64,000 nucleotides of DNA from an uncultured Ruminococcus sp. (GTDB taxonomy: Bacteria > Bacillota > Clostridia > Lachnospirales > Lachnospiraceae): the NCBI GenBank assembly GCA_904377845.1, contig CAJFGR010000019.1:20280-84279 (forward strand), read 5' to 3'. Below the pieces are notes generated by a model, which was not told where the DNA came from, did no database searches, and was given only the letters and a program-made list of their open reading frames with translations. Every line of letters begins with the position of its first letter. Position 1 is the stretch's first letter. Positions 18,777-26,949 of this stretch are shown in pieces. The position numbers and the translations under genes were made by a program.

Positions 18777-18782
18777 ATGCAT

Positions 18783-18903
18783 AGGGCGGACGCCCTACAG
18801 CGAGATGGAGCGCGAAGCGCGGAATCGAGCTGAGGTCTGATCGGACGGCGGGAGAGCAGCCTGCGCGTGGGAAGGGCGGACGCCCTACAGCGAGATGGAG
18901 CGC
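18783..18903. repeat. Pair of 31-bp direct repeats
   Basis: The segment starting AGGGCGGACGCCCTACAGCG and ending GATGGAGCGC occurs exactly at 18783-18813 and 18873-18903. Each copy opens with the small palindrome GGGCGGACGCCC. The repeats are GC-richer than their surroundings and carry no gene; the remainder of the gap up to moaC holds an AT-rich stretch that probably includes the moaC promoter, but I cannot fix its elements. Confidence 0.7.
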
Positions 18904-19026
18904 AAGGCGTACAGTGAAAATTGAGGATGGTATCTGCCCTGAAAGTATGTTAGAATACATTCAAAATCCATTTTAAAGTGGAGGGCGTATGAGGGAATAT
19001 TGCGTGTACAGGAGGAAATAAACGTC

Positions 19027-19569
19027 ATGGGATTCACACATTTTGACGAAAACGGCAAAGCTGTCATGGTCGACGTGACGGCAAAAACGGAGACTGTAAG
19101 AAAAGCTGCGGCTACAGGAAAAATTACTGTGAACAGAGAAGTGTTTCACGCGATAAAAGAAGGAACTGTCAGTAAGGGAGATGTGCTTGGCGTTGCCGCC
19201 ACGGCGGGAATCATGGCAGCCAAGAAAACCTCAGAACTGATACCGATGTGCCATATTCTGCCGCTTACAAACTGCAGAATCAACTTTGAAATGGATGAGG
19301 ACGAGTGCGCCGTTTACTGTGACTGCACTGTGAAAGTTACAGGAAAGACCGGGGTAGAGATGGAGGCTCTGACAGGAGTGAGCGTGGCTCTTCTTACGAT
19401 TTACGATATGTGCAAGGCCATGGATAAGACGATGGAGATTGGTGAGATTTATCTCGTACAGAAGACAGGCGGAAAAAGCGGAAATGTATACAATGATCTT
19501 CATTCCCGCAAGGTAAATATACCGGATGAAAAGAGTGAAACTGTACAGAGAGAACTAAACATACTTTAA
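19027..19569 (+). CDS. moaC: Cyclic pyranopterin monophosphate synthase
   Basis: Second step of molybdenum cofactor synthesis, converting the MoaA product to cyclic pyranopterin monophosphate. 180 residues with [38 protein letters not shown] (substrate-binding Lys and His), [23 protein letters not shown] (catalytic Asp and Lys) and a final KTGGKSG. The ATG is preceded by AGGAGG at ten bases; an upstream TTG in frame is less likely. First gene of a run of nine with gaps under 45 bases. Confidence 0.96.
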   Translation: MGFTHFDENGKAVMVDVTAKTETVRKAAATGKITVNREVFHAIKEGTVSKGDVLGVAATAGIMAAKKTSELIPMCHILPLTNCRINFEMDEDECAVYCDCTVKVTGKTGVEMEALTGVSVALLTIYDMCKAMDKTMEIGEIYLVQKTGGKSGNVYNDLHSRKVNIPDEKSETVQRELNIL

Positions 19570-19587
19570 CCGGACGGAGATGATATT

Positions 19588-20088
19588 ATGTCGGAATACA
19601 GATGGAAAGCTGCAGTAGTGACTTTGAGCGACAGCGGATACAGAGGGGAGCGCGAGGACAAAAGCGGTCCTCTTCTCTGTGAAATACTCACAGAAAAAGG
19701 ATATATTATAGAGAAAAAAATATTGCTGCCTGATGATAAACAGAAAATAAAAGATTGTCTTTGCAGGCTGTGTGATGAAGAGAAGATGGATATAGTATTT
19801 ACAACAGGCGGTACCGGATTTTCCCCCAGAGATTGTACGCCGGAGGCTACCATGGAGATAGCCGGACGAAATGTGCCGGGAATCGCCGAGGCAATGCGCC
19901 TTGCTTCGCTTAAAATAACACCGCGCGCCATGCTCAGCCGCGGAGCATCCGTTATCCGGGGACAGACGTTGATTATCAATCTACCGGGAAGTCCGAAAGC
20001 AGTCCGGGAAAATCTTGAAGCTGTTCTTCCTGCACTGGATCACGGGCTGGCGATTCTGACCGGCCGGGACGGAGAGTGCGCCGGATGA
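19588..20088 (+). CDS. mog: Molybdopterin adenylyltransferase (MogA/MoaB family)
   Basis: 166 residues. Activates molybdopterin by adenylation before metal insertion. Landmarks are VVTLSDSGYRGEREDKSG, the TTGGTGFSPRDCTPEAT loop that binds the pterin, and IINLPGSPKAVRENLEAVLPAL. The text alone does not separate Mog from MoaB, whose roles overlap in bacteria that have only one of them. The stop codon overlaps the moaA start (ATGA). Confidence 0.93.
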   Translation: MSEYRWKAAVVTLSDSGYRGEREDKSGPLLCEILTEKGYIIEKKILLPDDKQKIKDCLCRLCDEEKMDIVFTTGGTGFSPRDCTPEATMEIAGRNVPGIAEAMRLASLKITPRAMLSRGASVIRGQTLIINLPGSPKAVRENLEAVLPALDHGLAILTGRDGECAG

Positions 20089-21104
20089 AAGATCAGTTTG
20101 GCAGAGAGATCAATTATATGAGAGTATCTGTGACGGATCGGTGCAATCTTCGATGTATATACTGTATGCCCGAAGAGGGGATCCCCTGTGTCAGTCATAA
20201 AGACATTCTCTCTTATGATGAGATTGCACGGATATGCCGCATCGGAGCACAGCTGGGAATCAGCAGGATAAAGCTGACAGGAGGAGAGCCTCTTGTAAGG
20301 CGCGGTCTTCCTGAACTCGTCGGAATGCTGAAGAAGATATCGGGAGTTGAGCAGGTTACCCTGACTACAAATGGTATCCTTTTAAAGGAACATATAAAAG
20401 AAATGGTTTCTAACGGACTGGACGCGGTGAACATCAGTATTGATACACTTGATCCGGGACAGTACCGGAGAATTACACGCAGAGGAGAACTGCAGGAAGC
20501 ACTTGGCGGTTTGGATGCCGCACTTGCATATCCTTCTCTTAAGGTAAAGGTTAACTGTGTTCCCCTGAAAGAAATGCCGCGGGAAATATATGTACAGCTG
20601 GCTGCAATGGCTGTGGACAGGGAGATGGATGTCCGCTTTATTGAGATGATGCCTATAGGACTGGGAAAGAATTTTTCCGGGATGAGCGGACAAGAGATAT
20701 ATGATGAACTCAGGAAGAAATTCGGTGAAGCCGTGCCCTGTACCGGAAGATACGGAAACGGACCGGCAGTCTATGTGAGATTCCCGGGATTCAGAGGAAA
20801 AATCGGTTTTATAGATGCCGTGACACATCAGTTCTGCAGTTTATGCAGCCGTGTCCGGCTTACTTCGGAAGGCCGGCTGAAACTCTGCCTGCAGTATGAC
20901 TGCGGCGCAGATCTTAAGGAACTGCTCAGAAGCGGGGCGGATGATGAAGTGATCCGGCAGACGATGAGAAAATCAATCTGTGAAAAGCCGGCCTGCCATC
21001 AGTTCTCCCGAAACTGTGCGGATCCGGATAGGGCACTGAAGGATGAGTCTGCCAAATATGAAGAGAAACTTGAGACGCGGGATATGTCTCAGATCGGAGG
21101 ATAA
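20085..21104 (+). CDS. moaA: GTP 3',8-cyclase
   Basis: Radical SAM enzyme for the first step of molybdenum cofactor synthesis. 339 residues; N-terminal cluster CNLRCIYC (Cys20, Cys24, Cys27), SAM motif LTGGEPLVRRGLPELV, and the C-terminal second cluster FCSLCSRVRLTSEGRLKLC that holds GTP. The protein ends in Gly-Gly, the tail required for MoaA activity. Those two glycine codons (GGA GGA) also form the ribosome-binding site for the next gene. The chosen ATG overlaps the mog stop; a GTG three codons earlier is possible. Confidence 0.97.
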   Translation: MKDQFGREINYMRVSVTDRCNLRCIYCMPEEGIPCVSHKDILSYDEIARICRIGAQLGISRIKLTGGEPLVRRGLPELVGMLKKISGVEQVTLTTNGILLKEHIKEMVSNGLDAVNISIDTLDPGQYRRITRRGELQEALGGLDAALAYPSLKVKVNCVPLKEMPREIYVQLAAMAVDREMDVRFIEMMPIGLGKNFSGMSGQEIYDELRKKFGEAVPCTGRYGNGPAVYVRFPGFRGKIGFIDAVTHQFCSLCSRVRLTSEGRLKLCLQYDCGADLKELLRSGADDEVIRQTMRKSICEKPACHQFSRNCADPDRALKDESAKYEEKLETRDMSQIGG

Positions 21105-21111
21105 ACAAAAT

Positions 21112-21573
21112 ATGGGTAAAGTTATTGCGGTCTGCACAAGCCCGGCCAGAGGAACACAGAAAACAAATGTATCTGAAGCAGTGTTTGTGGAGAACTACGG
21201 AATCAAAGGGGACGCCCACGCAGGAAACTGGCATCGTCAGGTAAGCCTGCTTTCCTACGATAAGATCTGCGAGTTCAGAGAAAGAGGAGCAGAAGTGGAG
21301 GACGGCGCTTTCGGAGAGAATCTTGTGGTGGAGGGAATCGATTTTAGTTCCCTGCCTGTGGGAACCAGGCTTTACTGCGGGGATGTAGTCCTTGAGATGA
21401 CTCAGATCGGGAAAGAGTGTCATCACGGATGTCAGATATTTCAGAAGATGGGAGACTGCATTATGCCCAGAGAGGGCGTTTTTGCCAGAGTGCTTAAGGG
21501 TGGCATTATACGAACCGGTGATAAGATGGAGACGGAGACACAGAAATTGAAGCAGGGGGCTGAAGATGAATAA
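21112..21573 (+). CDS. MOSC domain protein
   Basis: 153 residues. MOSC domains carry or transfer sulfur for molybdenum enzymes. The sequence GIKGDAHAGNWHRQVSLLSY, GAFGENLVVEGIDF and IGKECHHGCQIFQ is characteristic, with Cys in KECHHGC as the conserved sulfur-carrying residue. Its place after moaA supports a role in cofactor maturation. The start MGKVIAV follows the GGAGGA of the moaA end by eleven bases; longer in-frame starts would overlap moaA heavily. Confidence 0.9.
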   Translation: MGKVIAVCTSPARGTQKTNVSEAVFVENYGIKGDAHAGNWHRQVSLLSYDKICEFRERGAEVEDGAFGENLVVEGIDFSSLPVGTRLYCGDVVLEMTQIGKECHHGCQIFQKMGDCIMPREGVFARVLKGGIIRTGDKMETETQKLKQGAEDE

Positions 21574-22468
21574 AAGAAAACTGTGTCCGGCTTTTCTGGC
21601 TCTGACACTTCTTCTGGGGGGATGTGCCGTCCGGGACGAAACGGCTATGGCAGAAGGCGGAGAGAATATCCATATGACAGACGCAGGCGAAGTATATACG
21701 TTCCAGGATGTGGAGGGCAATGAGTACGAGGCGCCTCTTCTGGAAAATGTGCCGCAGTGCACATATGATTTTGACTGCCTGCAGACAGATGAAACAACGG
21801 GATATAAAAGCTACCACGATGTTGAGAATGGCGTGACCGCACGGATGGGAATCGATGTCTCTGAATTTCAGGGTGAAGAGATTGACTGGAAACAGGTAAG
21901 AGAGAGCGGTGTGGAATTTGTCATTATCCGTCTTGGATACCGCGCTTACGGTGCGACAGGAGAGCTTGTCCTCGATGCCATGTATGAAAACAACATTAAA
22001 GGAGCGATTGACGCGGGACTTGATGTGGGAGTATACTTTTTTTCTCAGGCGGTCAGCGCAGCGGAAGCTGTGGAAGAAGCAGAATTTGTCCTGGATCAGA
22101 TCAAACCTTATAAGATTACGGGGCCTGTTGTCTATGACACAGAGGAAATTAAGTGGGATACTGCCCGCACGGACAATAATACAAAACAGGAGTTTACAAA
22201 TTACTGCAAGGTATTCTGCGATACAGTTGAGGCCGCAGGGTATGATCCCATGATTTATTCTAATATGAAATGGATGGCGTTTACGCTTGATATGTCGGAG
22301 CTTTCGGGGTATGATTTCTGGTATGCGGATTATCATGAGATTCCGCAGTGCCCGTATGACTATCAGATATGGCAGTACAGTGAGTCCGGCTCAGTGCCGG
22401 GTATCAATGCAAATGTAGACCTGAATCTCTGGTTCCAGAAAGGAGAAAAGAACGATGAAATGGAATAA
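21566..22468 (+). CDS. GH25 lysozyme-like lipoprotein
   Basis: 300 residues. The N-terminus MNKRKLCPAFLALTLLLGGC is a lipoprotein signal with Cys20 as lipid anchor. The GH25 muramidase domain spans about 95-290: MGIDVSEFQGEEIDWKQV, FVIIRLGYRAYGATG, DVGVYFFSQAVSAAEAVEEA, PVVYDTEE (catalytic acidic pair region, usually DxE) and the closing YDYQIWQYSESGSVPGI with DLN. It should cut peptidoglycan glycan strands at the cell surface. It overlaps both neighbours by a few bases, an unusual place for a wall hydrolase within a cofactor and RNA/protein methylation operon. Confidence 0.9.
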   Translation: MNKRKLCPAFLALTLLLGGCAVRDETAMAEGGENIHMTDAGEVYTFQDVEGNEYEAPLLENVPQCTYDFDCLQTDETTGYKSYHDVENGVTARMGIDVSEFQGEEIDWKQVRESGVEFVIIRLGYRAYGATGELVLDAMYENNIKGAIDAGLDVGVYFFSQAVSAAEAVEEAEFVLDQIKPYKITGPVVYDTEEIKWDTARTDNNTKQEFTNYCKVFCDTVEAAGYDPMIYSNMKWMAFTLDMSELSGYDFWYADYHEIPQCPYDYQIWQYSESGSVPGINANVDLNLWFQKGEKNDEME

Positions 22469-23408
22469 ATTTCGATTAAAGACAACGACTGAGGCGGAGG
22501 ATATTGTCAGCAGTATGCTGATGGATCTCGGCATCCAGGGTGTGGAGATCGAAGATAAGATCCCTCTGACACAGTCAGATAAAGAGCAGATGTTCGTGGA
22601 TATCCTGCCGGACATAGAGGAGGATGACGGAGTCGCATATCTGAACTTTTATCTGGAGCCGGAGGAGGATAAAGAGAAAGTCCTGTCCCGGATCAGACAG
22701 GAGCTTGAAGAAATGTCTTCTTATCTGAATGTGGGAGAATGCCGGATTGAAGAATCTGAGACAGAGGATGTGGACTGGGTAAATAACTGGAAACAGTATT
22801 TTCACCAGTTTTATGTGGATGACATACTAATCATTCCGTCATGGGAGGATGTCAGACCGGAGGATAAGGATAAGATGTTGATCCACATAGATCCAGGTAC
22901 GGCTTTCGGAACAGGTATGCATGAGACGACCCAGCTCTGTATCCGGCAGATCCGCAAGTATGTGACAGAGAATACACGGATTCTGGATGTGGGATGCGGA
23001 AGCGGGATTCTGGGGATGCTGGCGCTTAAATTCGGGGCGGCCTACTCTGTGGGAACAGACCTTGATCCCTGTGCCATAGAGGCAACTTATGAAAATATGG
23101 AAGTAAACGGCATATCAAGGGATCAGTATGAAGTGATGATCGGAAATATTATAGATGATAAGTCGGTGCAGGATAAGGTCGGATATGAATGTTATGATAT
23201 TGTCGCTGCAAATATTCTCGCGGATGTGCTGGTACAGCTTACGCCTGTGGTCGTAAATCAGTTAAAGACCGGCGGCGTCTATATTACGAGCGGTATTATT
23301 GATGATAAAGAACAGACCGTGGTCGATGCGGTAAAAGCTGCAGGACTTGAAGTCCTTGATGTGACATATCAGGGTGAATGGGTCTGTGTGACTGCAAGGA
23401 AAAACTGA
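22455..23408 (+). CDS. prmA: Ribosomal protein L11 methyltransferase
   Basis: 317 residues. SAM-dependent trimethylation of L11. N-terminal recognition domain KWNKFRLKTTTEAEDIVSSMLMDLG, linker VDWVNNWKQYFHQF, then IDPGTAFGTGMHETTQLC and the Rossmann motif ILDVGCGSGILGM, with IVAANILADVL (N-x-L-x-D) near the substrate site. Overlaps the upstream gene by 14 bases and is followed by rsmE, the order seen in most Firmicutes (usually beside dnaJ, which is not here). Confidence 0.96.
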   Translation: MKWNKFRLKTTTEAEDIVSSMLMDLGIQGVEIEDKIPLTQSDKEQMFVDILPDIEEDDGVAYLNFYLEPEEDKEKVLSRIRQELEEMSSYLNVGECRIEESETEDVDWVNNWKQYFHQFYVDDILIIPSWEDVRPEDKDKMLIHIDPGTAFGTGMHETTQLCIRQIRKYVTENTRILDVGCGSGILGMLALKFGAAYSVGTDLDPCAIEATYENMEVNGISRDQYEVMIGNIIDDKSVQDKVGYECYDIVAANILADVLVQLTPVVVNQLKTGGVYITSGIIDDKEQTVVDAVKAAGLEVLDVTYQGEWVCVTARKN

Positions 23409-23423
23409 CAGGAGAGAGGAAAT

Positions 23424-24176
23424 ATGCAGCAGTTTTTTGCAGAGCCGTCCTGGATCAGAGACGGCAGAATCTATCTGACAGGCCCGGATGTAAATCATAT
23501 CAGAAATGTCCTGCGCATGAAGCCGGGTGAAGATGTGCGCGTCAGTGACGGAAACGGTGCTGTGTACCTGTGCTGTATCAGTGCTTATGAGGAGAAAACG
23601 GCAGTTCTCGATATTCTCAGAGAACTGGATCCGGATACAGAGCTCCCTTCAAAGATCGTTCTTTTTCAGGGCCTGCCCAAAGGTGACAAGATGGATCTGA
23701 TTGTGCAGAAAGCAGTAGAGCTGGGCGCGTACAGTGTGATCCCTTTTGCGGCGAAGCGTTCAATTGTAAAACTGGATGATAAGAAAGCGCAGAAAAGACA
23801 GCAGCGGTGGCAGGCCATTGCAAAAGGGGCAGCGGAGCAGTCGGGAAGAAGCCTTATCCCTGAAATCGGACGGGTGCGGAGCTTTACAGAGGCTCTTGAG
23901 GCGGCGTCCGCACTTGATGTAGTACTGATCCCCTATGAGCTGGAGGAAGGGATGAAGAGATCTGCGCAGCTAATCGGCAATATTATGCCAGGACAGTCAG
24001 TGGGCATCTTTATCGGGCCGGAAGGCGGATTTGAGGAGGATGAAGTAAATCGGGCAAAAGAATCCGGAGCGGAGCCGATTACATTGGGAAAGCGAATTCT
24101 GCGCACTGAGACGGCGGGAATGGCGGTCCTTTCGATTCTCATGTATCATCTGGAGAGCAGAAATCATAATTTATAA
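23424..24176 (+). CDS. rsmE: 16S rRNA m3U1498 methyltransferase
   Basis: 250 residues, SPOUT superfamily. N-terminal PUA-like part (MQQFFAEPSWIRDGRIYLTG, HIRNVLRMKPGEDV) and the knotted catalytic domain with LFQGLPKGDKMDLIVQKAVELG, SVGIFIGPEGGFEEDEV and LGKRILRTETAGMAVL. All RsmE hallmarks are present. Directly downstream of prmA with 15 bases between. Confidence 0.96.
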   Translation: MQQFFAEPSWIRDGRIYLTGPDVNHIRNVLRMKPGEDVRVSDGNGAVYLCCISAYEEKTAVLDILRELDPDTELPSKIVLFQGLPKGDKMDLIVQKAVELGAYSVIPFAAKRSIVKLDDKKAQKRQQRWQAIAKGAAEQSGRSLIPEIGRVRSFTEALEAASALDVVLIPYELEEGMKRSAQLIGNIMPGQSVGIFIGPEGGFEEDEVNRAKESGAEPITLGKRILRTETAGMAVLSILMYHLESRNHNL

Positions 24177-24205
24177 GTAAGAAATATGTAAAAGGAAGAA
24201 AGCAA

Positions 24206-25363
24206 ATGGAAGTTTATCTTGACAATTCCGCTACAACCATGTGCTATCCGGAAGTAGGGGAGTTAGTATATAAAGTGATGTGCCGGGATTACGGAAATCC
24301 GTCCTCGATGCATCGAAAAGGCGTACAGGCGGAACATTATATCCGGGAGTCGAAGGAGACGATTGCAAAACTTCTGAAAGTGAATGCAAAAGAGATCTTT
24401 TTTACATCCGGAGGCACAGAGAGTGACAATCTTGCCCTGATCGGCTGTGCAAGAGCTAACCGGAGAAACGGAAATCATCTCATCACATCTTCGATCGAGC
24501 ATCCTGCTATCTTAAATACAATGCGTTATCTCGAAGAGGAAGAGGGATTCCGCGTAACCTACCTTCCGGTGGATGCGAACGGGAGAGTCAAACTCGAGGC
24601 ATTAAAGGAAGCACTCTGTCCTGAGACAATCCTCGTGTCGATTATGTATGTAAACAATGAGGTGGGAACGGTGCAGCCGGTTCAGGAAGCTGCCCGGATC
24701 GTTAAGAACTATAAGTCTTCGATCCTGTTCCATACGGATGCTGTGCAGGGATACGGCAAATACAGGATCTTGCCGAAACGGATGGGGATAGATCTTCTGA
24801 CAGCGAGCGGACATAAGATTCACGGTCCGAAAGGAATCGGATTTCTCTATATTGACAGCAAAGTAAAGATCAGGCCTATTGTGTTCGGAGGAGAACAGCA
24901 GAAGAATATCCGCTCCGGTACGGAGAATGTACCCGGAATTGCGGGGCTGGGGCTTGCTTCGAAGATGATTTATCAGGACCTGGAGATGAAGACAGCTCTT
25001 ATGAGAGAGTTAAAAGCCCGCTTTATCGAGGGAGTCTCAAAAATTGAGAATACTACGATACACGGCTTTACCGATGAGGGAAGCGCACCCCACATTATCA
25101 GCCTCGGAGTGGCGGGCGTGCGCAGTGAAGTGCTTCTTCACACACTTGAAGACAAAGGAATCTATGTGTCATCGGGCTCGGCGTGTTCGTCAAATCATCC
25201 GGCGGTAAGCGGCGTGCTTAAAGGAATCGGAGCTGCGAGGGAATATCTGGATGCAACACTGCGGTTCAGTATGTCCGAGTTCACTACGAAAGAAGAAATT
25301 GACTATACACTGGAAACACTATATAATTGTATACCGATGCTTAGAAGATATACACGGCACTGA
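24206..25363 (+). CDS. Cysteine desulfurase
   Basis: 385 residues, PLP enzyme that moves sulfur from cysteine to a protein acceptor. FTSGGTESDNLAL binds the cofactor phosphate, HTDAVQGYGK and LTASGHKIHGPKG supply the PLP Asp/Gln and Schiff-base Lys, and SSGSACSSNHPAVSG carries the persulfide Cys. Because thiI follows 44 bases later, the desulfurase most likely feeds ThiI for 4-thiouridine formation, although it could also serve iron-sulfur assembly. It belongs to the NifS/IscS group I by its long Cys loop region. Confidence 0.95.
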   Translation: MEVYLDNSATTMCYPEVGELVYKVMCRDYGNPSSMHRKGVQAEHYIRESKETIAKLLKVNAKEIFFTSGGTESDNLALIGCARANRRNGNHLITSSIEHPAILNTMRYLEEEEGFRVTYLPVDANGRVKLEALKEALCPETILVSIMYVNNEVGTVQPVQEAARIVKNYKSSILFHTDAVQGYGKYRILPKRMGIDLLTASGHKIHGPKGIGFLYIDSKVKIRPIVFGGEQQKNIRSGTENVPGIAGLGLASKMIYQDLEMKTALMRELKARFIEGVSKIENTTIHGFTDEGSAPHIISLGVAGVRSEVLLHTLEDKGIYVSSGSACSSNHPAVSGVLKGIGAAREYLDATLRFSMSEFTTKEEIDYTLETLYNCIPMLRRYTRH

Positions 25364-25407
25364 AGAGACGCCGCGTTCGGCGGCGTGCGTCAGCAAAGGA
25401 GAGAAAT

Positions 25408-26598
25408 ATGAGATTTCATTCATTTTTGATCAAGTACGGTGAGATCGGAATCAAGGGAAAGAATCGCTATATGTTCGAGGACGCCCTTGTGCGCCAGATC
25501 AGATATGCGCTGAAGGACGTAGAAGGAGAGTTTATTGTACACAAATGCCACGGCAGGGTGTATGTAGACTGCGAAGGAGAATACGATTACGAGGAGACTG
25601 TAGACAGTCTCAGAAAAGTATTCGGAATCGTAGGGATCTGTCCTGTTGTCAGAAAACCGGTCAGAGAAATCGAAGAACTGAAAAAGGATATTGTCGCTTA
25701 TGTAGGACAGATGTATCCTGAAGGCGACAAGACATTCAAGGTTGAAGCCAGACGCGCCAACAAGCGGTATCCTATGAATTCCATGGAGATTAACTGCGAA
25801 TTGGGCGAGGCGGTTCTCAACGCATATCCGGAGATGAGAGTGGACGTTCATAAACCCGATGTCAGACTGAATGTGGAGATCCGTGAGGAAGTCTATATCT
25901 ACTCGGAGATTATTCCCGGACCGGGAGGTATGCCGGTGGGGACAAATGGAAGCGCCATGCTGCTTTTATCAGGTGGAATCGACAGTCCGGTAGCGGGATA
26001 TATGATAGCCAAGAGAGGTGTGGAGATCGAAGCGGTTTATTTCCATGCCCCGCCGTATACGAGCGAGCGTGCCAAAGAAAAAGTGGTTGATCTTGCAAAA
26101 CTGGTATCGGCATATGCAGGGCCGATAAAGCTTCATATTGTGAATTTTACGGATATCCAGCTTTATATTTACGAAAAGTGTCCGCATGACGAGCTGACAA
26201 TTATCATGCGCAGATATATGATGCGCATAGCAGAGCATTTCGCGAAGAAAGACGGCTGTCTCGGACTTATTACCGGGGAAAGTATCGGTCAGGTGGCAAG
26301 CCAGACGATGCAGAGTCTTGCGGCGACAAATGCGGTGTGTACACTTCCGGTCTACAGGCCGCTGATCGGTTTCGATAAGAAAGAGATTGTGGAGATATCG
26401 GAAAAAATAGATACGTATGAGACTTCAATTCTGCCCTACGAGGACTGCTGTACGATTTTTGTGGCAAAACACCCTGTGACTAAGCCGAATGTGGATCGGA
26501 TTGCAAAATCAGAGCTGAATCTGGAAGAGAAGATAGATGAGCTGATGCAGACGGCGATTGAGACAGCGGAAGTGGTTTCCGTGTCATACGGAGAGTAA
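25408..26598 (+). CDS. thiI: tRNA 4-thiouridine synthase
   Basis: 396 residues. Adenylates U8 of tRNA and inserts sulfur. N-terminal ferredoxin-like and THUMP domains (MRFHSFLIKYGEIGIKGKNR, about 1-165), then the PP-loop ATPase LLLSGGIDSPVAGYMIAKRG (~177-197) with VYFHAPPYTSERAKEKV, and GLITGESIGQVASQTMQSL. It lacks the C-terminal rhodanese domain of the E. coli protein, as in most Firmicutes, so the neighbouring desulfurase probably donates sulfur directly to its internal Cys (DCCTIF region). Last gene of the run, before a terminator. Confidence 0.96.
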   Translation: MRFHSFLIKYGEIGIKGKNRYMFEDALVRQIRYALKDVEGEFIVHKCHGRVYVDCEGEYDYEETVDSLRKVFGIVGICPVVRKPVREIEELKKDIVAYVGQMYPEGDKTFKVEARRANKRYPMNSMEINCELGEAVLNAYPEMRVDVHKPDVRLNVEIREEVYIYSEIIPGPGGMPVGTNGSAMLLLSGGIDSPVAGYMIAKRGVEIEAVYFHAPPYTSERAKEKVVDLAKLVSAYAGPIKLHIVNFTDIQLYIYEKCPHDELTIIMRRYMMRIAEHFAKKDGCLGLITGESIGQVASQTMQSLAATNAVCTLPVYRPLIGFDKKEIVEISEKIDTYETSILPYEDCCTIFVAKHPVTKPNVDRIAKSELNLEEKIDELMQTAIETAEVVSVSYGE

Positions 26599-26608
26599 TG
26601 GGACAGCA

Positions 26609-26639
26609 AAAAAGCTGCCTCGTAATGAGACAGCTTTTT
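26609..26639. terminator. Terminator of the moaC-thiI gene run
   Basis: AAAAAGCTGcCTC-gtaat-GAGaCAGCTTTTT, usable on both strands; the HPr-like gene ends 16 bases to its right on the other strand. Confidence 0.9.
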
Positions 26640-26655
26640 ATGTACCATAATTCAA

Positions 26656-26859
26656 TTATTTGATGATGTAAGCGTCCAGAGCTGCGAGAATGTCATCTAC
26701 ATTGCCGTCAGCGTGAATGTTGAGGTCAATCGGTTTAGAGAGATCCAGACTGAAGATTCCCATGATTGATTTGGCATCTATAACATATCTTCCGGATACT
26801 AAATCAAAGTCATTGTCATACTTTGTGATCTCGTTTACAATAGTCCCTCCTTGAATCAT
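26656..26859 (-). CDS. HPr-like protein lacking the usual N-terminus
   Basis: Up to 67 residues. VSGRYVIDAKSIMGIFSLDL followed by SKPIDLNIHADG is the HPr fold around the regulatory Ser (KSIMGI). The phospho-accepting His15 of true HPr has no counterpart, so any role would be regulatory and not sugar transport. Relatives normally have some 15-20 more residues (first strand and helix) before VNEITKYDND. Here the strong site AAGGAGGG stands only four bases before an ATT codon at 26839-26841 in frame, with no ATG, GTG or TTG usable after it; the ATG given here lies upstream of that site. A deletion that removed the start and first strand is the simplest reading. Confidence 0.65.
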   Translation of the reverse strand: MIQGGTIVNEITKYDNDFDLVSGRYVIDAKSIMGIFSLDLSKPIDLNIHADGNVDDILAALDAYIIK

Positions 26860-26949
26860 ACAATAAAGTAAGGCTCTCCGCCTCATGTATATTCTACGAG
26901 ATGCACTGGGAAAAGTCAAGAAACAAGAGGAAAAAAGAGGTAAATAATT

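Noticed and set aside
18904..19026. Molybdenum cofactor riboswitch before moaC
   Set aside because: The leader is too short and lacks the conserved stem and tetraloop-receptor elements.
18775..19067. Small minus-strand frames in the 31-bp repeats
   Set aside because: Repeat-encoded text without start signals.
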